From positions 3,224,001 through 3,288,000 of the forward strand of contig CP053160.1 of assembly GCA_014607495.2 (NCBI GenBank): 64,000 nt of DNA, given 5' to 3'. A model generated the notes under the pieces. The model searched no databases and was not told the DNA's origin. It saw only the letters and a list, made by a program, of their open reading frames with translations. Positions 23,101-31,190 of the stretch are shown here, piece after piece. This DNA is from Carposina sasakii. Taxonomy: Eukaryota > Arthropoda > Insecta > Lepidoptera > Carposinidae. Each line of letters begins with the position of its first letter. Position 1 is the first letter of the stretch. Position numbers and translations under genes: made by a program.

Positions 23101-24353
23101 TGTAATATCGTTAGCCGGTATCGATAAATAAGACACAACGTATTCGTTTAGTTTCTATATTGGAATGACATACAAAAGTTGTTACATAAAAAAAAACTAG
23201 CATACCTTCAACCTATACATTATTAATATACAGGGTGTAAAAAGACAACGTTGTTATTTTAATACCTCGTATTCTTTGTAACGTAACGATAATTTTTTTC
23301 TATGGAACCAACCCTGGGAAACGAAAAAAATATTTTTGATTTTTTTTATTGCAAGCAATCTATTCGATTGACAAATGTACCTACAAAACTAACATTTCTA
23401 AATATTAATATGGTGTCTTTAAAAAATATGTTTGTTAACTGTTTCCAGATGGATTTATTTAAAAAAAATGCTGATATTCATGTAACTTTGGACCTCAATA
23501 TCTTGGAAACCCGTGGTTTCCCAGGGGTGCTTCCATAGAAAAAAAAATGATTGTGTTGTTACAAAGAATACGAGGTATTAAAAGAAAGAAGTTGTCTTTT
23601 TACACCCAGTATTATGAAGTACCCACTATACTACAGGCAATTATATGATTTTTTGTTTGTTTTATCGCGAAGGAAAGTCCTCAAAAACGAGTGTATCTTG
23701 GCAATATGAGTTTTTGATGAAGCCATATTGTGCCGACCCCGTTACGAGTAATAATGGGATGGGGCAGGAAAATTATGAAAATGAATGATTATCATTCCTG
23801 TGCTGATGCGGGGCTGCACTATAGTACATCAGCTGCATCTCCTTCCGTGCATTTTGTAAGAGTCGACTAAGGAACTCGGGCATTTTCTTAAGCAATAGTG
23901 TAAGCTATAGAAAAAAGTAGTCTATGTCATTTATCATGCTCTGGACTACCTGTGTACCTATTCGGTACCTTTTCAATCGGTTCAGTAGTTTTGGTGTGAA
24001 AGCGAGACAGACTGAGTTACTTTCGCATTTTAATATTAGGATTAACACGATTCAGTAAGAGAGCTGTGAGACTGCTCGTTCTGTGTTATCGCGCCTATCA
24101 ACGAACAGTAATAATACTGCGAGCAAGTAGTTTATAATAACGCCATCTATAGCAGTGAACACGCAGCTTTTCTCAAAAAGCATTTCTTGTCTTTAAAAGG
24201 CAATAAAGACAACGCAAGTACGAGTATAACAAAAATGTTACTATTGCAGGTTTTGGCGGAAATGTAGTGCGCGAGGAGGTTAAAAAGAGGGCTTCCTGGT
24301 ACGTCACGAATTTTGAGGAACTCACGACTACCCTCAATGTGCAAGCCAAATGA
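11172..24353 (+). CDS. PSPH: Phosphoserine phosphatase, HAD superfamily (6 exons)
   Basis: Catalyses the last step of serine synthesis, O-phosphoserine to serine plus phosphate, in the cytosol in other animals. Exons: 11172-11185, 12948-13148, 14899-15033, 15839-15984, 22657-22818 and 24250-24353. All are GT-AG and in phase, giving 253 residues. Visible motifs are FDVDSTVI (HAD motif I, nucleophile and acid/base Asp), the SGGFRSLIEPV motif II region, ANRLKFYFNGEYAGFDE, GGKGLVIRRLK (motif III Lys) and MIGDGATDAEACPPADGFIG with FGGN (motif IV). From Met 13,006 the protein has 229 residues, close to the human 225. The upstream 14 nt exon adds 24 residues without a single acidic side chain. It is supported by an open joined frame, a donor and a polypyrimidine acceptor (ctctttcag), but not by homology. 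The fourth intron, 6.7 kb, is full of transposons. Identity is very secure; the first exon is probable. Confidence 0.93.
11186..12947 (+). other. PSPH intron 1 with MITE copies
   Basis: No coding signal. It holds a degenerate MITE (about 11,670-11,825) and a well-preserved related copy at 12,118-12,263 (listed separately). The rest is AT-rich unique sequence. Confidence 0.5.
12118..12263. mobile_element. MITE family A, copy 1 (inverted-repeat element)
   Basis: The ends are inverted repeats: GATTCCGGCAGTCACACTTA at the left matches its reverse complement at the right over about 35 bp with few mismatches, and the interior also folds back. Flanked by the direct repeat CATAGAA (12,111-12,117 and 12,264-12,270), a likely target-site duplication. 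A second copy is at 14,382-14,514 and a decayed relative is at 11,670-11,825. Confidence 0.8.
13178..13375 (+). repeat. Dispersed repeat with 'AATCACGCCTCTTTCCCGGA' core
   Basis: Contains ATCACGCCTCTTTCCCGG and AGGGGTAGGCAGAG, followed by a body with CACGCTCGTCGGTTTAGGGT. Shorter copies of the core occur at about 945-1005, 19,905-19,945 (inverted), 21,478-21,530 and 38,095-38,150, usually beside ATAC/ATGT microsatellite runs. This is a common lepidopteran repeat of unknown mobilisation. It lies in PSPH intron 2. Confidence 0.6.
14225..14340 (+). repeat. Dispersed repeat fragment in PSPH intron 2
   Basis: The T-run followed by an 'AGATAGGCAAACATTTGAAC ... GATGTTAAGCAAGATGCGGC' body has the look of a non-LTR-derived repeat. 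Sequence related to its 'TTACCATCAGGC' class occurs at about 63,885-63,950. The family was not identified. Confidence 0.3.
14382..14514. mobile_element. MITE family A, copy 2
   Basis: Same terminal inverted repeats as the element at 12,118-12,263 (GGGTCGATTCCGGCAGTCAC at the left, its complement at the right) with a small central deletion. No clear flanking duplication is visible. Confidence 0.8.
14626..14650. repeat. (ATGT)n microsatellite
   Basis: About six uninterrupted copies of a GTAT/ATGT tetranucleotide, next to a family H repeat fragment. Confidence 0.9.
16366..16700 (+). mobile_element. RTE-type LINE 3' tail, plus orientation
   Basis: Starts with AGTGGACGCCCGCGACTCCT and continues through CCGGGATAAAAACATTTTCC, the 'CCTATATGTTAAGTGGAACC' block and ATAATATTTTTCTCATATAT. 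The same blocks recur at 22,357-22,600, 27,085-27,335 and 52,172-52,320. These are 5'-truncated, noncoding LINE ends of the kind abundant in Lepidoptera. Confidence 0.7.
17050..17255 (+). mobile_element. tRNA-derived SINE, 5'-truncated
   Basis: Begins inside the tRNA-like head with a B box (GGTTCGAATCC near 17,072-17,082), followed by the body blocks TTTGTTTCCGAGTCATGGAT and CACGACACAAGACCTTAGGG. This is the widespread lepidopteran SINE design. A divergent inverted relative is at 61,960-62,060. Confidence 0.7.
17520..17815 (-). mobile_element. RTE-type LINE 3' tail, minus orientation
   Basis: The right end reads CTGCAGTCCACGCGGACGGA then GTCGCGGGCGTCCGCTAG, the reverse complement of the LINE-tail start at 16,366. 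Body decayed. Confidence 0.6.
18406..18769 (+). mobile_element. CAGGGTG-type element, family C copy 2
   Basis: Shares GTTTTTTTGTGGCCACCTTT at one end and ACGACCAAAAATCACCCTGT at the other with copies at 4,810-5,140, 43,574-43,700 (partial, inverted) and 43,922-44,324 (inverted). Sits in PSPH intron 4. Confidence 0.75.
19652..19872. mobile_element. 221 bp hairpin element (MITE-like) in PSPH intron 4
   Basis: The left end AAGCCTCGAACACACCGG pairs with the right end CCGGTGTGCTCGAGGCTT. Pairing continues inward through the TACACGTACCTCTGAGTT / AACTCAGAGGTACGTGTA blocks and ATGTATGGAACTGT. The centre carries an extra inverted copy of the GCGTATGC...GTAAGCATAGACG segment, so one arm can pair with either of two partners. 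Confidence 0.75.
19956..21196 (-). mobile_element. mariner (DD34D) transposon, inactivated
   Basis: Terminal inverted repeats CGAGGGGGCGTTTTTAAGTT (left) and, inverted, CGAGGGTGCATTTTTATATT (right) share about 25 bp including TTCGCGGAAT. TA dinucleotides flank both ends (19,954-19,955; 21,197-21,198). Length is 1,241 bp, near the usual 1.3 kb. The transposase inside is broken at its N-terminus (separate entry). It is inserted in PSPH intron 4. Confidence 0.92.
20016..21015 (-). pseudogene. mariner transposase, N-terminal deletion/frameshift
   Basis: The cut-and-paste transposase of the enclosing mariner. A start codon at 21,015 opens 29 codons (MEKIEHRAVIKFLTKQGKS...) that hit a TAA at 20,926-20,928. 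The downstream body resumes one frame away at FKQGRASLEDDPRPGRP and is open for 285 codons from 20,873 to 20,016. Its catalytic core is intact: VTGDETW (D1), LLLHDNAPVH (D2) and YSPDLAPSDYYLFP (D3), with exactly 34 residues between the second and third Asp, hence DD34D. Compared with family members the break seems to remove a couple of dozen codons of the DNA-binding helix-turn-helix region (inference from memory of the family). It is therefore probably inactive, though the core looks little decayed. Confidence 0.9.
22011..22036. repeat. Poly(A) run of 26
   Basis: Uninterrupted A26 directly after ATGTAT, downstream of a GC-rich patch (21,840-21,930). It may mark the tail of a retroposed sequence on the plus strand, but no duplication was found. 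Confidence 0.8.
22357..22600 (+). mobile_element. RTE-type LINE 3' tail
   Basis: AGTAGACGCCCGCGTCTTCG start, ATTATCCGTGGTAAAAATAT, CATCCATCCATCCATAC and end TTTCGCGTTTGTAATATTAG. Immediately upstream of PSPH exon 5. Confidence 0.75.
23231..23609. mobile_element. CAGGGTG-type inverted-repeat element, family E
   Basis: Left end CAGGGTGTAAAAAGACAACG pairs with right end GTTGTCTTTTTACACCC. Inner blocks ACCTCGTATTCTTTGTAAC / GTTACAAAGAATACGAGGT also pair. The interior shares TTGGAAACCCGTGGTTTCCC-like text with family C. In the last PSPH intron. Confidence 0.75.
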
Positions 24354-25339
24354 ACTAGACTATGATTTTGTGTAGATAATTTCAATGGGCTAAGAGCCGT
24401 TACGCACTGCATTTGAATCTGTAAAAATCGGAAACTAAAGTCCACGATGTTATTCGATATTTGACAGACTAGATTTCCTATTGGATTCGAGACCCGTCTC
24501 TGGATTCCGGGGTCCTCACCACCTTTTACTATTCATGGATTCAGATCCAGTGTGCAACAGCTCTAAGGCAGGTTTGCTAAGGTTTTAGCATATTTTGTTA
24601 ATATTTTAGGTTGCTAATTACGTGCCTTACATTATACATGTATTATATATTGTTTATATCAGTAGGATTGTCGTAGGCACAGTATCTCCAATGATTATTG
24701 TGATATGGACCATAATTCTGCTAAAGTCAATTATATGTTACGCTTTAAGTATGCTATAGTTGCCAAAAATGTGCCTATTAAATATTACCTATATTGTCAA
24801 AGCTGGACTTTGCATCATATAGAAAGTATGTTTTAAGATGTTATACCTATACAATCAATGTTTTTATGACTAGCAAAATTTATAGCAATCATTGTTGTTG
24901 TATGAAATTTTAACTACCTAATCTTTGCATTTATAAATGCATTAAAATATTTAAAAGGTTATGGTTGAATTATAAATATTTCTATCTCACTTTATTCCAA
25001 ATATAATGCTAGGAGAAAAAGAGAGATATTATTATAATTTGTAACAAGTGTATCAAGTTTTTGAATTTGTTTTTACTTATCTATTCAAATGGAATAGAGC
25101 TTGACATCAAATGGAAAGTTTGATTGAATCATGTTATTATTATGTTAAGTAGGTAACGGTTTTTGATTTTGACTTCTTTAGAATAGAATAGAATTTAGAA
25201 TTGAATGTATTTATTTGTTGACTTACTTAGAGTATGTAACAAAATAGTTGTTGAATATTTGAATGTAGTATATTCGTCAACTTTACTTCGGTTGCGTTCA
25301 ATTTTACAATGTGAATTCATACATTTACCGATAATATAT

Positions 25340-25598
25340 AGGGTGTAACAAAAAGGGTATGTTAAGCGAAAAGCTATGTAAATAGCCCACTGTAGAGAAC
25401 CTATCCACAAAATTTGAGACCCGAAATCACATGTTTATTTTTCCCGATAGTATGGAGAATTTTTAAATATCTCAGGAATTTTCATACAATCTTGAAAAAT
25501 AAAAATGTAATTTCCAGTCTCAAATTTTGGAAATAGGTTCTCTATAGTGGGCTATTTACATAGCTTTTCGCTTAACATACCCTTTCTGTTACACCCTG
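25340..25598. mobile_element. Family D hairpin MITE, copy 1
   Basis: GGGTGTAACAAAAAGGGTAT at the left pairs with ATACCCTTTCTGTTACACCC at the right, and nearly the whole 259 bp folds back on itself (GTTAAGCGAAAAGCTATGTA / TACATAGCTTTTCGCTTAAC). Second copy at 43,306-43,562. Confidence 0.85.
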
Positions 25599-26084
25599 TA
25601 TAATACATTTTTTTAATCCAGTAAAATTATTGACGTTGACTGCTCTTATGACAACGCATTTTTATCTACAAAAGAAAGAACTAATGATGAACCAAGAGGC
25701 GTTCTTTTTTACTTTCCTTTTTTTAAACTTATTTTTTAATAACGCAATATTTATACTGATAAGTATTTTATACGACTGGACTGGTGCTAGAACGTTTTTT
25801 TATTGTTATATAATGTTATATAAAGTGTCTTAAAGTTAAATACATCTGAATATGACGAAAATTTGTTTTTACAATCATATTTAATTTTAATTTGACGCAT
25901 ACACTGTCAATAGATTATTATACTTAATTTATATAATATCTCAAAGATTAAAGTACACACAGTGTCTTTACCCGACTGCGGCATGGCCAATTTTTAGCAG
26001 CCTTTATTGTTTCGTTATGATACGATTATTTAAAATTGCTACAGTTTGCAATTTACTAATTTTAGTGTTAAGTTTCGTCATTAT

Positions 26085-26365
26085 CAGAGGTCGGAATTAG
26101 GTAGAGTCATTTATGTACTTGCACTGATTTCATACAGCGAAAGAATAAAGTGGATATGCCTCAAATTCCGGTATTAATTTTAAAGAGCAGAAATTTTATG
26201 TTAATTATCTTTGTTTTATTTGTCTATCTCTGAGGGTTTTATTATTATTTATTTGTAATATTGTTGGCCACACGGGATTGTCCATTAGAAATCCTGGGAA
26301 GGTCCACATTAATATCAACATTTCGATGCAAGTACATAAATGACTCTACCTAATTCCGACCTCTG
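26085..26365. mobile_element. hAT-type MITE with perfect ends and target duplication
   Basis: 39 bp perfect terminal inverted repeats (start CAGAGGTCGGAATTAGGTAG at 26,085; complement ends at 26,365) and an exact 8 bp duplication GTCATTAT at 26,077-26,084 and 26,366-26,373. The 281 bp size, the 8 bp duplication and the CAG...CTG ends fit hAT elements. No coding capacity. Confidence 0.9.
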
Positions 26366-27084
26366 GTCATTATTAATAAGCAAACGTGGCTGTCTAGGTA
26401 CTTCATAAGTAAAGATAATAAAATTCTAACTATTTATTATGAAAATGCCTTTTTTTATTTGACATACCTACCCTTCACTTAATATTTATATAATTGAAGT
26501 TTTTATTTCAAACACATAATTATAGTATGAAAATTGAGGGTAGGACGATATTAATTTGACATTGATGTTAAAAGGTGCGGGATGATCAATTAACCGTGGG
26601 AGAGATAAACGACACATGAATGGGACCGCACTAGTCATAAACTCATAGCCACGCCCCCTCGAGAATTTTTCTCTAATTTCTAAAATTATTCGCTCACTTG
26701 CATTTCTTGTTATCTTCTATTATTTATTGTGGTGTTTTTTTTCGCGATTTTAGCACATATCGTACCAGTTCACCTTTCGAATTTTTTTGGAATATGCAAG
26801 CTTTATCGCGACTTTGTGATATAGCCAGATATACCAACTTAAAACTGATAATTGAGATCTGTTCCCGCTATCCAAGCGTGGCTGTGGTTTATCCTTAATG
26901 ATCCTACTGTCCTGGCTACTCCATTACGGGAACATATGTTTTTGTGCATTATGATATGAAATTTGTTGAGACAACTTATAGAAATAACAATCTCCACATA
27001 ATCTTCGACTAGGAAGCATAGCGAAAATTTTTATAAAGTACCTACCTACAAAAGCGAAGTAACGTGTTGAAATCGCAAGTTAAC

Positions 27085-27335
27085 ACTAGTGGACGCCCGC
27101 GACTTCGTCAGCGTGGACTGGAGAAAAAATAAAATGTCGAAATTTTCCGGGATAAAAATATTTTCTCGGGATAAAAGTAGCCTATGTGTTAATCCAGGGC
27201 GTCGGCAAACTCCATACCAAATTTTATTAGAATCGCTCCAGCTGTTCTTAAATGAAAGAGTAACAAACATCCATTCATCCATCCATACAAACTTTCGCGT
27301 TTATAATACTTATTGTAGGATTATATATTAGTAGG
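27085..27335 (+). mobile_element. RTE-type LINE 3' tail
   Basis: AGTGGACGCCCGCGACTTCG start, AAATTTTCCGGGATAAAAAT, CATTCATCCATCCATAC and end AATACTTATTGTAGGATTA. Close relative of 22,357-22,600. Confidence 0.75.
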
Positions 27336-27599
27336 ATTAGTCTTTTTCCCTCTCTCTTGTTGGTCCATCATGACTGAGAATCATGGTCACTGGACCTTCT
27401 CAAGTGAACAATTTCTTCTCCATCGATTCGGGTCGGAAGCAGCCTTTACCACCTCCTAAAAACTGTGTAGGGATGTAGCCCCTTTTACTTGGCCAGACCA
27501 TAACTTTAGTCTAACGTCTATGTTAGTGTGCATGCGATTTACAAGTAGTCTTAGTAACTACATTGTTAAAAATTGCTTATTCATTAAAACATTTCTCCA

Positions 27600-27880
27600 T
27601 TAATATAATCCGTTGGGATATAGTTGATCGTTTCATCTTTAAAAACATTGTGCTGAGGGATTCAGCTTTGCTTGCCGACATTTGGCTAGTGTATAGTTAT
27701 CGGGATGAAAATAACATTGCTAATATGTAATTTAGAAGAGAGATGGTAAAATTCGTCATCCGAGTAATTGACCCGGTGGCTTAGTGGTTATAGCGGCTGG
27801 CACGGTTTACAGCGGTCGTGGGTTCTATTCCCACTCGGGTGAAGAATTTTTTACATTTACTTTATTAATAATTTTATAAT
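27600..27880 (+). mobile_element. SINE-like repeat ending in a tRNA-like domain, copy 2
   Basis: Same unit as the minus-strand copy at 1,161-1,440: leader with CATTGTGCTGAGGGATTCAG, then GACCCGGTGGCTTAGTGG and the GGGTTCTATTCCCAC T-arm (B box mutated, CGA to CTA). The two copies share the region upstream of the tRNA-like block, so that region is part of the element. Confidence 0.7.
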
Positions 27881-27884
27881 ATAA

Positions 27885-28190
27885 CTAGCTGACCCGGCAA
27901 ACGTTGTTTTGCCATGAAAAAGGGTTGATCCTAGAGGGATGAAAATTCATGGTTGTATGTATTTTTGTATGCTGTATCATAAAAAAATAAAAACAAAAAA
28001 TTTTGTTAAAAAAAATAAAATAAAAATTTAGGGGTGGACCACCCTTAACATTTAGGGGGATGAAAAATAGATGTTGTCCGATTCTCCACCCTAACCGATA
28101 TGCATGCTAAGATTTACGAAAATCAGTCAAGCCGTTTCGGAGGAGTTTAACTTCTAACACCGTGACACGAGAATTTTATATATTAGATTA
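27885..28190 (+). mobile_element. LINE tail of a second family ('CTAGCTGACCCGGCAAACGT')
   Basis: Starts AACTAGCTGACCCGGCAAAC, contains GGGGTGGACCACCCTTAACA and ends near ACGAGAATTTTATATATTAG. It directly abuts the SINE-like unit at 27,600-27,880. Confidence 0.6.
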
Positions 28191-28194
28191 CTTA

Positions 28195-28400
28195 CATAGA
28201 TCAGCTGCATCTCTTTTCGTTAAATGGAGTCGACTAAGGATCTCAGGCATTATTTTAAGGGACAATAAGTTAGTAACTTGTCACTATCGTTTTCATAATA
28301 TCTGTCCGCGCTATGCTTAAGGTGTCTGTGAGCTTCTTTGTGATTCCGCAGATCTGGCTGCCCCATTCGGGAAGCGCGGCCGTGTGTTCAGATAGTATGT
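28195..28400 (+). repeat. Family H dispersed repeat (about 210 bp)
   Basis: Two linked blocks: CAGCTGCATCTCTTTTCG with GAGTCGACTAAGGA, then CGCTATGCTTAAGGTG, CCGCAGATCTGGCTGCCCCA and ACGCGGCCGTGT-like end. Full or partial copies: about 7,695-7,815 (inverted), 14,570-14,625, 22,250-22,340, 23,795-23,900, 26,860-26,945, 53,615-53,830, 56,195-56,285 (inverted), 60,600-60,785. Confidence 0.65.
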
Positions 28401-28818
28401 AAAAAGTTACTTATTTGTCTACTGCCTATAGATTCACTAACTAATAATATTCACTCAATTTAAAACTCTGAAACCTAAGCATCGTTTAGTTGCGTGCAAC
28501 AATGTAGAGCGCGGTTAAATTTCTTAAAATCATGAAATAGGCCCACCCTTTCCTACCAAGAGCTGCAAATACGTCCCGAACTCTTCCCGAAACATTATTC
28601 TAACTAAATATTAGTAGTATTTCCGGAAGTGTTGTCGGCCGGTCACCACATGCGTGAAATCTGCGTATTTTGAACTTTCAACTCTAAAAATACTCATATG
28701 GTGACCCCGCGGCACTCGCGCGCAGTCACACCGCCTCCTGAAAGGTCAACCCACGCCGCCGACGGTATTGTCTCGATTATAACGTGATAGTGAAGTGATT
28801 ATCGACAATCTGTGAAAC

Positions 28819-28880
28819 ATGAGTGAAATCAGTGACAAAGTAAAAAACACGAAATTCAACGTTTCATGTTTATTTGAACT
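28819..28880 (+). CDS. Candidate first coding exon of an unidentified plus-strand gene
   Basis: Not recognised. Downstream of a CpG-rich patch (28,620-28,770) lies an ATG in a good context (GAAACATGAGT) opening MSEISDKVKNTKFNVSCLFEL. It is followed by CTAG|GTATAC, a possible but weak donor, and then a stop (TAA) 5 codons on if not spliced. The patch could be the promoter. No matching downstream exon was found before the minus-strand genes. A noncoding explanation is as likely. Confidence 0.2.
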
Positions 28881-28940
28881 AGGTATACCTATCTAACCTA
28901 CCAATGAACCTATCCATGCTGTGATTGTAACCATATTACT

Positions 28941-30095
28941 TCATGTCTTTTTTGTGTATCCTGAATTTGCCCCATTTTTTGGATCACCAAATTGCGCGTC
29001 GTATTGTTGGAACATCCTCTCTATGAAGTCGTTTGATAAAGGCATAATCCCATATTTGGCAAACCAATTGTTTTTTGAATTGCTCCTGCGTGATAATGGT
29101 GTGCTGTTGCCGGGGGAATACGAATCTGCTCCAGATCTCAGAGTAGGCCTCGCTACTAGGATATCATTCAGTAGGAGACTCTCTCCTGTGAAATAACTCT
29201 GAAGGTTTATATTCGGCGCTTCAGAAGGTTCAGTACAGATTCCGTTGACGATACAATCTGCATCGATTTGCTCGCGTAGCAGATTCGGGTGGATGAATAT
29301 CGCTGCTGTGGAACGCGTTTTTTCTTCGATTGTTGTTGGATCCACCGTTGGACACGGCGGCCTCGTCGTGGTGGTGGTAGTGGTGGTCGTTGTGGTCGTC
29401 GTTGTCGTCGTTTCAGGTTCAGGTTCAGGTGTGGTAGTCGTTACTGTAGTTTCTGATGTTGTGGTCGGAACAGTGGTTTCAGTCGGCGGTGTAGTGACGG
29501 TGGTGGTGGTCGTCGTCGTTGGTGACGTAGTTGTCGTGGGCGGCGGTGTAGATGGGTATTGCATGGGGGGCATGAACATGGCGACTGGGTACGGCATGAA
29601 AATTGGGCGGGGTGGAGGTGGCGGCGGCGGCGGTGGTGGTGGCGGTGGGGGCGGGAGAGGGGGAGGAAGGGGTCGTATAGGTGGTGGGATGGGGGGTAGC
29701 TGTGGCATCGGCGGGGGGGCTGGTACTTCGATAATGCGGATGATGCGGTCGCGGCAGAGCTGGCAGGCCTTAATGCAGCAGGGGCTGGGCCTGTCGCACT
29801 GGTCGCATTCGCACATGCAGTCGCCCACGTACTCGGACTGTTCGGACTCGAAGTTGTGTTGCGTGCGTTCGGCGGTGTAGTGGCGCGCGCGGTGCTCGTG
29901 CGCGTGCGCATGGTTGTGCTGGTGCGTGCGCTCGCGCTGCCGAGTCGGCCTCTTGAACTGGCTCTCTATCTGGTTGTAGTCGTCGTACGTCATGTCGACG
30001 TTACGGTAGTCTTCTATCGCATGAGGCATGAATGAGAGGGTGAAACATGCAGTCAGATGCATCAGATATATAGTTAATAATTGTGAGTTTCTCCA
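28941..30095 (-). CDS. Secreted Cys-cluster Pro/Thr-rich protein, paralogue 1 (family unrecognised)
   Basis: Open frame of 373 residues from ATG 30,062 to TGA 28,941; the frame is open 11 codons further up to an acceptor (ATTTCCAG) at 30,096, so a short upstream exon may exist as in paralogue 2. Order: hydrophobic N-terminus (signal-like, residues 1-15); His/Arg/Gln-rich stretch (38-70); acidic FESEQSEY, then eight cysteines in CMCECDQC...CCIKACQLC (82-103); proline run including P15 (114-152); PRPIFMPYPVAMFMPP; Thr-rich mucin-like block (174-233); tail with ILVARP and NWFAKYGIMPLSNDFIERMF (from 332). The Thr block suggests heavy O-glycosylation outside the cell (inference). Neighbour 32,496-33,605 shares the Cys pattern and tail. 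Function unknown; candidates by composition are mucus, egg coat, silk-associated or cuticle protein. Confidence 0.85.
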   Translation of the reverse strand, partial: WRNSQLLTIYLMHLTACFTLSFMPHAIEDYRNVDMTYDDYNQIESQFKRPTRQRERTHQHNHAHAHEHRARHYTAERTQHNFESEQSEYVGDCMCECDQCDRPSPCCIKACQLCRDRIIRIIEVPAPPPMPQLPPIPPPIRPLPPPLPPPPPPPPPPPPPPPRPIFMPYPVAMFMPPMQYPSTPPPTTTTSPTTTTTTTVTTPPTETTVPTTTSETTVTTTTPEPEPETTTTTTTTTTTTTTTTRPPCPTVDPTTIEEKTRSTAAIFIHPNLLREQIDADCIVNGICTEPSEAPNINLQSYFTGESLLLNDILVARPTLRSGADSYSPGNSTPLSRRSNSKNNWFAKYGIMPLSNDFIERMFQQYDAQFGDPKNGANSGYTKKT

Positions 30096-30662
30096 CTGGA
30101 AATTAAGTAATTATAGTATTAATGTAATTGTATCTTAGTAAGTTGGCCATAATCAGTAAGGTTATTTTGATACTTTGGCCTTTAATCAGATGATAATTTC
30201 ATTTGGCGAGATGACCGGCTTAGCCCCACTTAATTACATTCAGCATTTTGACGTGACCAGACAAACCAAAAATATTGGAAAAAAATATATGTATATGCTG
30301 CTTCTTTAGTTTTGTCCTCTGCCCAGTCTTAGGGCGCGGGGAAACAAAACATAAAAAGATTACATTGCTCAATAAGCTACGAAATTTCCCGCTTTTTTCT
30401 CCAAAATTACCTGAATACGAAATCCACCTTTACCTATTTTCGTCGAAACATTAGGCCAATAGATACAGAATATTTTTTTGAGCATTTTCTATTATCCCTT
30501 AAAAACGTACTACATTTATAAACTAAATACCTACTCTTAGAATCATCCTGAATTATGTTCTTGTAAATTTTATTTTATCTGTAAGTATTCAAAATATAGT
30601 TCTCGGGATCCAAGCACAATGTCCTTTCTCTACAAAATATTAAGAAATAAGTTTAGTTATCT

Positions 30663-30802
30663 TAGGGCTGATTTTTCCAAATGTCAGATAGCCTATCTGA
30701 AGAATAAAGTTGATGCTGCCTCTATCATTTCATCATCAAGTTTTAGAGAAAGACAGCATTAACTTTATTGTTCTGTCTGACGTTTGGAGAAATCGGCCCT
30801 TA
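30663..30802. mobile_element. Family B MITE, copy 1
   Basis: TAGGGCTGATTTTTCCAAAT at the left pairs with the right end TTTGGAGAAATCGGCCCTTA; interior AGAATAAAGTTGATGCTG / CAGCATTAACTTTATTGTT also pairs. Second copy 40,318-40,472; a half copy at about 63,475-63,535. Confidence 0.8.
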
Positions 30803-30904
30803 AGGATATAATTTGCACATTGATAGAGTACCATCTATCAGCCATATAAATCAAACAGATCTGCCGTTGCTTTAGATATATGAAAGAATTATATTCAATT
30901 AAGT

Positions 30905-31190
30905 TGAAATAAATGTGATAGCCCAATGGTTAAGACATGCGCCTTTCAGTCGGGAGGCGTGAGTTCGATACCAGTCACGGGCCTGTACCACTGAATTTTT
31001 TTTTAGTACGGATTTTTCAAAAATTGACACTTAGCTATACCCGAGAAGGGTTGGCGTCAGGTAGGCAGCCGGCCGTAAATGCCAAAACTTTGGCAATGTG
31101 AGTTTCGAAAGAAATCATGTTGCGCCGAACCCATAAACAATGGGATAAGGGTAGGGAGATGAAATGTGATTTGCAGAGTATGGGACATCT
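30905..31190 (+). mobile_element. tRNA-derived SINE
   Basis: Head ATAGCCCAATGGTTAAGACA (A box) and GAGTTCGATACCAGTCACGG (B box), then T9 and a body with ACCCGAGAAGGGTTGGCGTC. The 3' segment (ATGTTGCGCCGAACCCATAA) has a diverged relative at about 23,695-23,790. Confidence 0.7.

Larger units (their letters stand above)
24354..28700. other. PSPH 3' flank and intergenic stretch with repeats
   Basis: No gene seen. Contents in order: presumed PSPH 3' UTR, family D MITE (25,340-25,598), hAT-type MITE (26,085-26,365), family H repeat (about 26,860-26,945), LINE tail (27,085-27,335), SINE-like unit (27,600-27,880), second LINE tail (27,885-28,190) and family H repeat (28,195-28,400). Confidence 0.5.

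Noticed and set aside
29245..29880. 211-residue plus-strand frame rich in Val and Gly
   Set aside because: Antisense shadow of the Thr and Pro tracts of paralogue 1.
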